Below, one piece after another: positions 15,627 to 23,386 of a stretch of 37,330 nucleotides of DNA. Location of the stretch: positions 1 to 37,330 of IMG/VR virus record IMGVR_UViG_3300036884_000064. The stretch is one strand, 5' to 3'. The DNA is from a virus. The notes under the pieces were generated by a model. The model saw only the letters and a list, made by a program, of their open reading frames with translations, ran no database searches and was not told the origin of the DNA. Positions within the stretch are counted from its first letter, which is position 1. Each line of letters starts with the position of its first letter. The position numbers were made by a program, and so were the translations under genes.

Positions 15627-15854
15627 TCAACATTCTATAACGTGCTTGAACTGCTTTTGGGTGTTTTCCCACACAACCTCAACTTGATAGCCCGCATCCC
15701 TAAACGTCTTTATTCGGTCTTCGTCTCGCTTCCATATCTCCGAGGCATTCATATGAACGTATTTATGATAATACTCTGGGTCGTACATCTCGGGATTACA
15801 ATGCCAAAAGTCTCCAAAACATTCTACTATTTTTCTCTGAGATGGAAATATGAT
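15627..15854 (-). pseudogene. Truncated relic of a VSR-like homing endonuclease
   Basis: A leftward frame of 75 codons runs from just after a TAA (15857-15855) to a TGA (15629-15627) and has no start codon near its 5' end. It reads IIFPSQRKIVECFGDFWHCN, then MNASEIWKRDEDRIKTFRDAGYQVEVVWENT. That is the second half of the PD-(D/E)xK core seen in the intact enzyme at 11916-12662 (IIIEFNGDYWHMNP, AKEIWKRDEEKRD, GYKIFYIWESD). The N-terminal DNA-binding half is missing; the break point abuts the U-tract of the sheath terminator. It is a decayed or 5'-deleted mobile gene. Confidence 0.75.
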
Positions 15855-15856
15855 TT

Positions 15857-15892
15857 ATGAAAATAAAAATGCCCTCCAAAATGGAGGGCATT
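15857..15892 (-). terminator. Intrinsic terminator after the sheath gene
   Basis: Perfect 11-bp stem (15868-15878 with 15882-15892, loop of 3), GC-rich in the middle. In the leftward direction it is followed by TTTTTATTTTC. It lies 23 bases beyond the sheath stop codon and fits a rho-independent terminator for that transcript. Confidence 0.85.
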
Positions 15893-15914
15893 ATGTATTG
15901 TAAGTCCTTGATTA

Positions 15915-18900
15915 TTAGGCGTTTGGAAAAACTCCACCCGTTGGCAAAATAGTGAAATCGAGGATCAAAAATTCTGAAACTTTAGTAGGTTTAAGATATA
16001 TCTGCCCGTAGAGTATATTTCTATCTATAAGATCAGGAGTATTATTTGAATCATCCATTACTACTTGGAAAGCATACAGACCACTACGTTGCTGAACGCT
16101 CTCAAGGTAAGGATTGACAATCGCCAAGAATTTATTGCGAGTCTGGGCGGTGTTCTGTTCGAACAACATAAATCGTCCAGTAGCCGAGAAGAACTTCTTG
16201 ATTTCAATGAGCAAGCGACGAACATTGATGCGGTCAAGAGCCGAAGCCTTCACTTGAAGAGTCTTCTGACCCCATGCCACGATGCCTTGTCCGGGGAATG
16301 CTGCGATTGGGTTGACACGTCCCTCGTAGAGGGTGTCACGCTCAAGGTGAGTGGTACGGTCGGTTACTTGCGTAGCCTGTGTGATACCACCACGGTTGAG
16401 ACCAGCAGCCGCCCACCATTCACCCGCAACACGGTCGTTAGCGGCGTAAACGGCTGGCATGACTACTGATGGAGGAACGGTCACGATTTGGTTAATGTTC
16501 GTGTCCTTGATCTTAATCCACGGGTAGTAAGTACCTGCGTAGCTTGTATCGAACTCGCTGGCGAGTGCAACCACTTCGTCAATCTGACCAGCGGATGGAT
16601 TTCCGTCATCCTGATACAAATCAAGGATGTAGAAACAATCTCCACGGGCTTCGCACATTTCAACCACGAGGTTGGTTACGTACGAGTGCAGTGAGTAGAT
16701 GATACCCGGCGTTGCGATAAGGTTGATGTCGAACTCGTCGGCATTTCCGAGAGCACCGATACACTGATTGTAGGCAATAGAGCCAGCAGTAGTGCTTGTC
16801 GCACAGTTCAAACCTTGGGTATTACCCGCTGTAATATCTGCTCCCACGTTGACGTGAATTGCTGGTGACTGTCCTGTGAATCCACCTTGGAATCCGAAGA
16901 CGAACTTACGCATCTTGACATAGGTGGTTTCATTCGCTGCGTCATAGATAGCAGGAATGGCTCCGTTCAACGTTGAATCGAGGTAAGAACCACTTCCAAC
17001 CCCATTAACAGTGATGGGTTCGTCAAGTGCAAAGAGTGTGTTGTTTCCGATAGTCGCTTGAGCCGGGGTCGGAGCGAAGTACTGGAGATTGTCTCTCCAA
17101 TGTTCAACACCTACCGAGGCAGTTGGATACAATGAAGTCAACTCAGCATCGGCTCCAAGCGGAGGACCGTTGAAGTCAATACCAGATGGATACTTGCCCG
17201 GGAATAGACCGTACACCGAGGCTTTCGAGTAAGCAATTGGATTGCACCAATTACCCATTTGACCATTCACGGGGCACGTATAGGCTTGGAAGCCATAAGG
17301 CACCGATGTTACTGGGTATGGGTTATTCGCTATCTTAATACGAATGTTCTTGCTGAGATTGTCATACGTACCGAATTCGATGATTTTACCATCGAAGCGG
17401 ATGAAGTTGTATCTGTCACCGATGCGGCGACCAACGAAGTCTGCCGAGGTTGGGTCGAGATTACAGTTTGGATACTGCTCAAGAATCTTGGGACGCTTGT
17501 CAGTGTCGCTGTAGTCACGAACCGTTACGGTGAATGTACCCCAATCGCTGCCTGCGACTGTGCCAGCCAGTTTGATCTGACCGATTTCAATCTTGAACTG
17601 GGTGTTGGTATCCGTGCCGTCTGCCAAGGTCGCAAAGCGGAACAATGGGAAACGGTGTGAAGTTCCACCATTCCAAGGCGAAATACCTTGAGAGACAACC
17701 CAAGGAGTGAAGGCATTGGTAAGACCAAATGCTGAGTCACCGTTAATAAGGTCGAGAGACCACTGGTCAGTGAATTGCATAGGTTCATCAATCCATGAAC
17801 CAGAAGGCATCACAGTTCCATTGACTCGCCAGTGTATTGGGTCTGCGACGACAGACGCAATATCGTCTTCGAAAATCTTGTAGAGATATGCGGCTTCCTT
17901 CTTGGTGCCTTGGGCATATAAATCTTGATTTCCGATTGTTGCGTTTTGTCCGAATACATTCGTGATGTACATCGGGTCATTCGGGTCAATTGAGAAGTGA
18001 TAGATTCCATATCCACCATCAGACGAGTGACTAAGTTGCAAGTCGAACTGGTGGTTGATGTAATCGCTTCCGGCAATCGAGGGATTGTAGCTCTGTGTAG
18101 AGCCATAGAAGCCCGGGGCTTCGAGTTTGGTATCAATACCTGACCATGCAGTATCGGCTAGAACGGCGAGTACCTTGTAGGCGGAACCACTGCCAATCCA
18201 TTGCTGTAAACATTGGTCATAAGTTACGTTGGCTCCAGCCTGAAACTCTCCATTATAAAGACCGATTGGACCTTCAAGAAGACCCAAGAAGTTCAGGATT
18301 GGGCGGTCGCAGAAGTCAACCGATTGACTGACTTGGAGTGTGGCGAACTCGCCAAGGACGAAATATGCTTGGTCGAATGGTGCCGTTGCACTTACAAACC
18401 CATATGGGGCTTTCAATTCCAAATCTCCACTGAGTTTGTTTTCTGATAGAATTTCCGTCACGACGGATGCCGAATCGAATCCGGCCGAAGAACTCAACGA
18501 AGAAGTCAAAACATTCAATGAACCAGTGAATGGAAGAGTTCCATAAATGTATCCCATTATAGTCTGTCCGCTATACAGTATAGAACCGCTTCGTGGAACA
18601 GACAACGAATTACTGATTTGGGGCACAAATGAATAAGCTCCACCAACGGCACCGGGCATTAGTTTCACCAAGATTGGAGTTCCGTCGAATACAACCGACC
18701 CAGTGAAATTAGAACCATAGTAAGACGTAGTGAATTGGTTCTGGACACTTTGAGATACAGAAGCAGATACGCTTAACACAGCCGAAGAAGAGAATGTTTG
18801 AGAAACAATTCCCGCCGCCAAATTGCCGAAAGCGTCGTTGCTCGAAGTTACTTCGTAGCTCCACGATACATTCGCAACAGTCCCGCTTGTGAAAGCGTAG

Positions 18901-19358
18901 GAAAGAATTGGAGCAGTATAGCCGGTGCTAATTGATTGAGTAACGAAGTACAACCCCGTCGTTGAGATGTAGGAAGCCGTTGGGTCTGTCCAACCAGCAT
19001 CAATGTCTCGCTTCCATTCACCTTCTTCGGCCCAAATGAACCACGGATACTTCTGATGGTATCCCGTAAGGGCACCGACACGTACAACGGTCACGAACCC
19101 CTTTTCTTGGAGGTATTGGGTTGCAGTATAGGGACCGTACAGTGTTCCATCGGGTACGCCGAATCTGTTTTGAAGTTCGGCTACGGTATTACACACGGTT
19201 GGGGAGAACCCCGGTCCTTTGGCAAATGGTGCTACTATGACACCGCCAATTTGAGCTACTCCTTGGGCGACCCCCGATTGGTCTATCTCCCGAGTGAAAA
19301 CGCCCGGAGAAATTATATTATTTTCTGGGCTGAAGCGCCCTCCTTCGACTATTGGCAT
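15915..19358 (-). CDS. Contractile tail sheath protein (gp18-like), enlarged
   Basis: 1147 residues, against about 660 for T4 gp18. The N-terminus, with NIISPGVFTREIDQSGVAQ and GGVIVAPFAKGPGF...FGVPDG, is the conserved sheath start. The conserved C-terminal domain (about 1020-1147) includes LYEGRVNPIAAFPGQGIVAWGQKTLQ, RINVRRLLIEIKKFFSATGRFMLFEQN and GQIYLKPTKVSEFLILDF, the part that forms the sheath core and interlocks subunits. The middle ~700 residues are Ser/Thr/Gly/Tyr-rich and probably form extra outer domains. The start has AAGGA 11 bases upstream and lies 36 bases after a TATTTATA box. Sheath subunits surround the tube and contract on infection. A strong terminator follows the gene. 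Confidence 0.9.
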   Translation of the reverse strand: MPIVEGGRFSPENNIISPGVFTREIDQSGVAQGVAQIGGVIVAPFAKGPGFSPTVCNTVAELQNRFGVPDGTLYGPYTATQYLQEKGFVTVVRVGALTGYHQKYPWFIWAEEGEWKRDIDAGWTDPTASYISTTGLYFVTQSISTGYTAPILSYAFTSGTVANVSWSYEVTSSNDAFGNLAAGIVSQTFSSSAVLSVSASVSQSVQNQFTTSYYGSNFTGSVVFDGTPILVKLMPGAVGGAYSFVPQISNSLSVPRSGSILYSGQTIMGYIYGTLPFTGSLNVLTSSLSSSAGFDSASVVTEILSENKLSGDLELKAPYGFVSATAPFDQAYFVLGEFATLQVSQSVDFCDRPILNFLGLLEGPIGLYNGEFQAGANVTYDQCLQQWIGSGSAYKVLAVLADTAWSGIDTKLEAPGFYGSTQSYNPSIAGSDYINHQFDLQLSHSSDGGYGIYHFSIDPNDPMYITNVFGQNATIGNQDLYAQGTKKEAAYLYKIFEDDIASVVADPIHWRVNGTVMPSGSWIDEPMQFTDQWSLDLINGDSAFGLTNAFTPWVVSQGISPWNGGTSHRFPLFRFATLADGTDTNTQFKIEIGQIKLAGTVAGSDWGTFTVTVRDYSDTDKRPKILEQYPNCNLDPTSADFVGRRIGDRYNFIRFDGKIIEFGTYDNLSKNIRIKIANNPYPVTSVPYGFQAYTCPVNGQMGNWCNPIAYSKASVYGLFPGKYPSGIDFNGPPLGADAELTSLYPTASVGVEHWRDNLQYFAPTPAQATIGNNTLFALDEPITVNGVGSGSYLDSTLNGAIPAIYDAANETTYVKMRKFVFGFQGGFTGQSPAIHVNVGADITAGNTQGLNCATSTTAGSIAYNQCIGALGNADEFDINLIATPGIIYSLHSYVTNLVVEMCEARGDCFYILDLYQDDGNPSAGQIDEVVALASEFDTSYAGTYYPWIKIKDTNINQIVTVPPSVVMPAVYAANDRVAGEWWAAAGLNRGGITQATQVTDRTTHLERDTLYEGRVNPIAAFPGQGIVAWGQKTLQVKASALDRINVRRLLIEIKKFFSATGRFMLFEQNTAQTRNKFLAIVNPYLESVQQRSGLYAFQVVMDDSNNTPDLIDRNILYGQIYLKPTKVSEFLILDFTILPTGGVFPNA

Positions 19359-19394
19359 ATATGGTTATTCCTTGAAGTTCATTGAATGACTAAC

Positions 19395-19402
19395 TATAAA
19401 TA
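19395..19402 (-). promoter_or_regulatory. TATTTATA box upstream of the sheath gene
   Basis: Exact leftward copy, 36 bases before the ATG at 19358. Unlike the close-spaced copies, this leaves room for an AAGGA ribosome site in the leader. Confidence 0.55.
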
Positions 19403-19470
19403 TGCCTGACTTCTTGGAAAGTAAAAAAAAGTTAAGTATAGAGAAGATGCGTTTTTGGATAAGAAACGGA

Positions 19471-19478
19471 TATTTATA
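19471..19478 (+). promoter_or_regulatory. TATTTATA box with no protein gene downstream
   Basis: Exact rightward copy (preceded by A, as in most genic copies). It points into a structured 100-base stretch that ends in an intrinsic terminator, so it may drive a small RNA. Confidence 0.5.
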
Positions 19479-19483
19479 TTCGA

Positions 19484-19589
19484 TTGGTTACGAGAAAAAG
19501 AGTTTGGTAGAAATAACACAATGTTCATTGTATGCGACTGTCACCAAATTCTCTTCAACTGACCCCGCCGCCGTTTCGGCGGGGTTTTT
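19484..19589 (+). ncRNA. Candidate small structured RNA
   Basis: After the rightward box at 19471-19478 comes a foldable segment. AAGAG (19498-19502) plus TTTGGT (19503-19508) pair with ACCAAA (19543-19548) and CTCTT (19551-19555), leaving a two-base bulge. Inside is a hairpin, ACAAT-GTTC-ATTGT (19518-19531). A GC-rich stem (19563-19584) with T5 then ends the unit. No convincing protein frame is seen on the plus strand, and neighbouring genes run leftward, so the terminator has no other obvious client. The 5' end is estimated from the box position. It could instead be structure in a leftward untranslated region. No known RNA family is recognised. Confidence 0.45.
19563..19589 (+). terminator. 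Rightward intrinsic terminator
   Basis: CCCCGCCG (19563-19570) pairs perfectly with CGGCGGGG (19577-19584) around a 6-base loop, followed by TTTTT (19585-19589). The U-tract is on the rightward side; leftward transcripts meet the stem without a U-tract. It overlaps the HNH stop codon on the other strand. Confidence 0.8.
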
Positions 19590-20142
19590 ACGTACGGTGA
19601 ACTTGCCACTCGTCATAAAGAGGTCGGTCAATCCAAACTCGACGTTCGGCTTCCATTTCTTCCAAGAGTTTTCGAGTCAACCCGAATGAAGACCCGGTGA
19701 TATGACTCTCCGATACCCTTTCTGGACCAAATGGGATTTGGGCGAGTATCAATTCCTTCCGGTTGTCCCGCTGCCTCTTCTTCTCGAAAACTTTTACCGA
19801 AGTACCATGTAAACTTTGATGACACTTCCGGCACAGGACTTGGAGTTCATTCATATACAAATGTTCTTCCCCGTGGTGGTCATTAGAAAGATGATGCGTT
19901 TGGAGATTCTCCCGACATCCACAGGAGCATTTCCAGTTCGCTTGTCGTTTTTTCTCTTCACTGATAATACGCCAGTACGAAGACTTAAGGTAATAGAAGT
20001 ATTTGAGTTTGAGGATATAGGGCTTGACCTTCGTCCAGTCAATGTCTTTGATGACAGAGACCATTTTTTCATACGACCCCGCACCTGTATCTTGGTCTGC
20101 CTTGAGATACTCGAATATGAACTCATTTGGGGTCATAACCAT
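19588..20142 (-). CDS. HNH homing endonuclease
   Basis: 184 residues. The HNH core lies in the middle: WKCSCGCRENLQTHHLSNDHHG (about residues 69-90), then MNELQVLCRKCHQSLHG (about 97-113), with the zinc-binding Cys pairs and the His-His of the active site. The N-terminal helical part (FIFEYLKADQDTGAG...YWRIISEEKKRQ) is common before such HNH modules. The C-terminal basic tail (KVFEKKRQRDNRKE) may contact DNA. It starts 5 bases after the stop of the upstream small gene and is co-directional with it. Its stop codon overlaps the T-tract of a terminator for the opposite strand. Free-standing phage HNH enzymes of this size are usually homing endonucleases. Confidence 0.8.
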   Translation of the reverse strand: MVMTPNEFIFEYLKADQDTGAGSYEKMVSVIKDIDWTKVKPYILKLKYFYYLKSSYWRIISEEKKRQANWKCSCGCRENLQTHHLSNDHHGEEHLYMNELQVLCRKCHQSLHGTSVKVFEKKRQRDNRKELILAQIPFGPERVSESHITGSSFGLTRKLLEEMEAERRVWIDRPLYDEWQVHRT

Positions 20143-20147
20143 TACGG

Positions 20148-20447
20148 TTATTTCGGGGCGGTTGGGGCTGGTGGAGTGGAGGGCAGGAACGTTCCGTTTT
20201 CCATATTCAAACTGCCTTCGCCATAGGTTGCGACCAGTTTGTCACGGAGTCCTTCGTCCAGTTTTTTGAGAGTAATCCATTCCTCTTTCAGTTTCTTTTC
20301 CCGGTCCACGAACTCAGTAACGAGGCGGTCTAACTCCATCTTTTCAATCCCGAGGTTTCCAAACTGCCCGTGTAGTTCTTGGAACTTACCCTGTAACATC
20401 CGTATTTCGGAGAACTCCGCTTCTGTAATCTTGATTGGTTGTGACAT
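20148..20447 (-). CDS. Small coiled-coil protein, function unknown
   Basis: 99 residues with a predicted helical hairpin: EAEFSEIRMLQGKFQELHGQFGNLGIEKMELDRLVTEFVDREKKLKEEW (about residues 9-60), then GLRDKLVATYGEGSLNMENGTFLP and a Pro/Ala tail. The heptad-like pattern and the ending KLVATYGEGSLNMENGTF resemble small conserved proteins found in large myoviruses, but I know no function for them. The ATG is 5 bases after a TATTTATA box, without a Shine-Dalgarno. It ends 5 bases before the HNH start. Confidence 0.7.
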   Translation of the reverse strand: MSQPIKITEAEFSEIRMLQGKFQELHGQFGNLGIEKMELDRLVTEFVDREKKLKEEWITLKKLDEGLRDKLVATYGEGSLNMENGTFLPSTPPAPTAPK

Positions 20448-20452
20448 ATGAC

Positions 20453-20460
20453 TATAAATA
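20453..20460 (-). promoter_or_regulatory. TATTTATA box 5 bases before the ATG at 20447
   Basis: Exact leftward copy. TATTTATA, then GTCAT, then ATG. Confidence 0.55.
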
Positions 20461-20485
20461 GAGAGGGAGGGATATAAAATAGGGA

Positions 20486-21379
20486 TTATACGTATCCTCC
20501 ACCCAAATTTTGCCTTAATGCTTGTATTGCATTGAAAAAGTTACTGGAATCGGATAAAGATAACGGAGTATGAAATGCAACAAATGAAAGTGTTCTTGGA
20601 CTCCAGCTATATGCTAAAGTCGAATCTGCATTATATCGTGCATGAACATACATAGGAGTTCCCGTTTGAATAGCTGGCGCAGAATTAAGACTTTGAGCAA
20701 TTTGAAAATGTGGGGTTGTAGAGTTTGCTCTATACAAACTAACAATTGTTTGGGATATTCTATTTACAGAATAATATCCAGCCCCAGTATTAGGTACTGA
20801 TACTTCTGCTGTAGCATCACCAATCTGGCCATATATGGTGCCGAGGTTATTCAAAAATAAACAACAAGCGGGGGTAGTATTAGAAGAATTGCTACACCCG
20901 ACCTCGCAAACATCCAAAGAATTAGATAGACCCGAATCTATAGAATAAACAGTAATACCACCACCCACAGTTGTTGTTGAGTTAAATACACCGGATATAT
21001 CTATACCTGTGTCTAAATATCTTTTTGTTGTATCTCCTTTTAACCCATTCACAGACAAATCAGAGCTTGCAGTAAATCCTGTGTTTCTCCAAGTAGCATT
21101 TACTCCTCTATTAGACGATGCTACATTTATGAGTGGCGTTGTACATGCTATCAAATCATCTGGAACATAACAATTAACCATAATCATTTTATTGAATAAA
21201 TTGTTACTTATAAGGGTATTATAAAAATTAGTCAAAATAATTTGCGTATTAGTAGATGGTATTATCCCACCATTACTCACAACTTTATTCGCCCAATTAG
21301 TTACATATGTTTCTATATGAGGAGAAGTAGTTTCTCCCAACGCCATTCTTCGATTTCTTCTTAAAGGGTGAGTAATCAT
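20486..21379 (-). CDS. Tail fibre / receptor-recognition-like protein
   Basis: 297 residues. The N-terminal part (residues ~15-65) is helical, and the rest is Ser/Thr/Asn/Gly-rich beta-type sequence with short repeats of aromatic and glycine residues, e.g. GLKGDTTKRYLDTGIDISGVFNSTTTVGGG and CEVGCSNSSNTTPACC. The C-terminus, FFNAIQALRQNLGGGYV, resembles endings seen in many fibre-associated phage proteins with a concanavalin/LamG-like fold. No enzyme motif is seen. It starts one base after the stop of the gene at 21381 and is co-transcribed with it. Base composition is AT-richer than the sheath gene, which fits a recently exchanged adhesin. Function is inferred. Confidence 0.55.
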   Translation of the reverse strand: MITHPLRRNRRMALGETTSPHIETYVTNWANKVVSNGGIIPSTNTQIILTNFYNTLISNNLFNKMIMVNCYVPDDLIACTTPLINVASSNRGVNATWRNTGFTASSDLSVNGLKGDTTKRYLDTGIDISGVFNSTTTVGGGITVYSIDSGLSNSLDVCEVGCSNSSNTTPACCLFLNNLGTIYGQIGDATAEVSVPNTGAGYYSVNRISQTIVSLYRANSTTPHFQIAQSLNSAPAIQTGTPMYVHARYNADSTLAYSWSPRTLSFVAFHTPLSLSDSSNFFNAIQALRQNLGGGYV

Positions 21380-21380
21380 G

Positions 21381-21734
21381 TTATTGTGCCCGATTCACGA
21401 ATCCATCAATGGTTATCCAGTTTGTCACTTGAGCGTACGCCGAGACAGTCAGCCCGTTTTGTAATAGGTGCCCATCTTCAAGCAACACCCGCCCCGATTT
21501 GGAAGGTATGGTTGTGCGAACCACATCATTGGGTTCAATGGTTCCTCCCCACAAAATACTTACTTGAAGACTAGCGGTTGTCTCGTTGTAAGCATACAAC
21601 CAGATTTCATCTATGCTTGTTGTCCCCACGGGAGTAGTATGAATTGGTGTGGCCGAAGCGGAGACCGTGGCAGATATTAGAATCCGTTTTCCACTGACAG
21701 ACCCCGAAAGTGGTAATTTAGTGTATGTTGCCAT
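21381..21734 (-). CDS. Small beta-rich fibre-associated protein
   Basis: 117 residues from the ATG at 21734 (MATYTKLPLSGSVSGKRI), chosen because the upstream extension to 21875 reads antisense-type sequence through the neighbouring gene. The sequence alternates hydrophobic and Thr/Ser residues (LISATVSASATPIHT, EIWLYAYNETTASLQVSILWGG, GRVLLEDGHLLQNGLTVSAYAQ), giving a beta-sandwich look. It lies between two fibre-like genes and two bases before the next start. It may be a fibre tip or decoration protein; no specific family is recognised. Confidence 0.6.
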   Translation of the reverse strand: MATYTKLPLSGSVSGKRILISATVSASATPIHTTPVGTTSIDEIWLYAYNETTASLQVSILWGGTIEPNDVVRTTIPSKSGRVLLEDGHLLQNGLTVSAYAQVTNWITIDGFVNRAQ

Positions 21735-21753
21735 GTTAGTAATACATAGTGAT

Positions 21754-22410
21754 TTAGGAGAAGATTTGTACTTGTAAAATATCTGTCCCACCAGTACCTC
21801 CACCATTAAGTGCAAAAGAAGAGGTAAAAGCATATGATGCTGATACAGATGGTGTGGAGGGTGCCCACGATGCACTTATGGCGAAGGAAGCGGAACTCAC
21901 TGTTCCTACCACATTAGAAGCTGTTACATACGATGCTGTCTGAGCCGTGGTAATGAAATTTGATGCGCTTACCCATGATGCCGATACTGCTACAGTCGGT
22001 ATGAAGTTTATACTGCTGGCAGTCAATGCATAAGATGCACTCGTTACACTTGATGTAATAAAGTACGACGCTGTGTCCGCATGTGAAGATGAAATAGAAG
22101 CACTCGCCCACGAGCAACTAATTTGTGTTCCCCCACTACCCCCACTTCCATTAAGAGCGTAGGAGGCTGTTAAAGCGTAGGATGAACTCATGGAGGACGA
22201 TGCATAGGAAACGCTGATGGGAGTTGTCCCTCCACCAATCCCATATTTTGCTGCCCACACAGAAATATTATCGGCAGTCAGAGAACCCGATTCGTCTAAA
22301 TAAACAACGGCATTTGACGCAGATATATTGATTTCCTCATAGTACTGATTGGTTTTATCCCGCTGAAAAAATACCGCCTCTAAACGTGATGGAGTGTTAT
22401 CAAAACTCAT
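21754..22410 (-). CDS. Fibre-like protein with SASYALTASYA-type repeats
   Basis: 218 residues. After an N-terminal part of ~75 residues (FDNTPSRLEAVFFQRDKTNQYYEE...), the protein is built from short Ser/Ala/Tyr repeats (SSYALTASYALNG, SWASASISSSHADTASYF, SASYAFTSSFALNG) with a period of about 5-10. Such repeats make extended beta-helix or triple-stranded shafts in phage tail fibres. Gly-rich breaks (GSGGSGGT, GGGTGGT) occur at about 88 and 205. It has a good Shine-Dalgarno (AAGGAG, 10 bases upstream), which lies inside the small relic frame ending at 22412. It is the first gene of the three-gene fibre cluster. Confidence 0.7.
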   Translation of the reverse strand: MSFDNTPSRLEAVFFQRDKTNQYYEEINISASNAVVYLDESGSLTADNISVWAAKYGIGGGTTPISVSYASSSMSSSYALTASYALNGSGGSGGTQISCSWASASISSSHADTASYFITSSVTSASYALTASSINFIPTVAVSASWVSASNFITTAQTASYVTASNVVGTVSSASFAISASWAPSTPSVSASYAFTSSFALNGGGTGGTDILQVQIFS

Positions 22411-22411
22411 T

Positions 22412-22561
22412 TTATAATAACTCCTTTTGGAGAACAGCTCTAATTTCTTTCTTCCCCAAATAGTTTATACGAAGCAACTTAATTCCTTTGGAGTAATCAT
22501 ATTTATCTCCATGAACCTTTATGGCTCTTTCTATGAATTCGGAAATGGTTGAAACTCTCAT
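22412..22561 (-). pseudogene. Internally deleted relic of the zinc-ribbon/VSR-like endonuclease family
   Basis: A 49-codon frame starts MRVSTISEFIERAIKVHGDKYDYSK, matching the N-terminal repeat start of the enzymes at 3076 and 26671 (EFI-x-x-A-x-x-HG-x-KYDYS). It continues directly as GIKLLRINYLGKKEIRAVLQ, matching the extreme C-terminus of the 26671 enzyme (GIKLLRITYENITKIPEIL). About 200 residues between are missing, yet the frame stays open. A TATTTATA box is 3 bases upstream, and the Shine-Dalgarno of the next gene lies in its last codons. It could be a deletion scar kept because it carries these signals, or a small expressed peptide. Confidence 0.7.
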
Positions 22562-22564
22562 ACC

Positions 22565-22572
22565 TATAAATA
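22565..22572 (-). promoter_or_regulatory. TATTTATA box 3 bases before the ATG at 22561
   Basis: Exact leftward copy. It precedes the relic frame and, beyond it, the fibre cluster, so it probably serves the cluster. Confidence 0.55.
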
Positions 22573-22605
22573 GGCACCCATTGGAGGATTTGGAGGAAAA
22601 ACAGG

Positions 22606-23382
22606 TTAGGCGTCTGGCGTGATGAATTTGCCAGTTTTATAAAAACTCACAATGTCTCGAAGGATGACGTAGGGCGAAGTTCCTTTTTTGTAATAATGGT
22701 CTTTTGACCCCAATGTCTTGGAACGGCAAATCAGCATCATTTCTCCATTGTGCTCGTTTATCAACTCCACCAATCGTTGCCCTTGCTGTCGAGTTGGCTC
22801 GTGAAACATGTCTGCTTGTGGTTGACTTCCACCAATACGAATCACTCGACAATCTTTCATGAAGGCAAACATGATATTGTGATTGGATTGCCTTTCGTCT
22901 GGCGGGATTTCTATTCCCAATTTACTATAGACGGAGTTTATTTCTGTATGGTCAAGATCACGTTGGTTGAAGTTTCCCGTCAGAGAGAGAAGTTTTCCGC
23001 CCGGAAAGATATATCCCGCTTCCCGAATGTTGTTGGTCTCTCCGAACGCTCGCAAGGCGGCTCGTAAAACATTTCGGCAATTATAGGATGGTCCTCCCGC
23101 TGGTTTTACGTCGTTGAGATGCAATACCATTGCAATTGTGTCAACCCAATCCTTAAACGGTTTACGTCTAACGATTTCATGGTCTTCATTGGTAGAGCTT
23201 TGGAGGAATTTTTGTATTGTTTGTTTGCAGTCCTCTCCCCCACGCATATTGTACCCTTTATTGACCATGATGCGATTGATTCGTTCCCATTGTGCGGGGG
23301 TGATTTCTTCTACGTTAGAAATCCTAAGATTTCCATCTGGAAGAAGTTCCACCGCTTCAAGCAATGATGTTAGGAGAATCAT
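22606..23382 (-). CDS. Unknown protein with capsid-targeting-like leader
   Basis: 258 residues, last gene of the six-gene operon. The leader MILLTSLLEAV contains L-L-E followed by Ala, the T4 prohead-protease pattern, and matches the leaders of the five genes before it. The body is unrecognised: TPAQWERINRIMVNKGYNMRGGEDCKQ (~29-55), FKDWVDTIAMVLHLNDVKPAGGPSYNCRNVLRAALRAFGETN (~76-117), and a C-terminal half with LVELINEHNGEMMLICRSKTLGSKDHYYKKG. The start is 4 bases after the upstream stop. By analogy with T4 internal proteins I infer that it is packaged and injected. The activity is unknown. Confidence 0.6.
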   Translation of the reverse strand: MILLTSLLEAVELLPDGNLRISNVEEITPAQWERINRIMVNKGYNMRGGEDCKQTIQKFLQSSTNEDHEIVRRKPFKDWVDTIAMVLHLNDVKPAGGPSYNCRNVLRAALRAFGETNNIREAGYIFPGGKLLSLTGNFNQRDLDHTEINSVYSKLGIEIPPDERQSNHNIMFAFMKDCRVIRIGGSQPQADMFHEPTRQQGQRLVELINEHNGEMMLICRSKTLGSKDHYYKKGTSPYVILRDIVSFYKTGKFITPDA

Positions 23383-23386
23383 ACAG

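Noticed and set aside
15642-15860. 72-residue rightward frame
   Set aside because: It is the antisense of the clear endonuclease relic on the other strand.
19402-19689. 95-residue rightward frame across the sheath-HNH gap
   Set aside because: It runs through the terminator stem and antisense to the HNH gene, has no ribosome site, and its composition is unlike a protein. The region is better read as a small RNA unit.
21734-21875. Longer start for the 117-residue fibre-associated protein
   Set aside because: The extension is rich in His/Pro/Leu read through another gene's coding sequence in a different frame; the ATG at 21734 fits the gene border.
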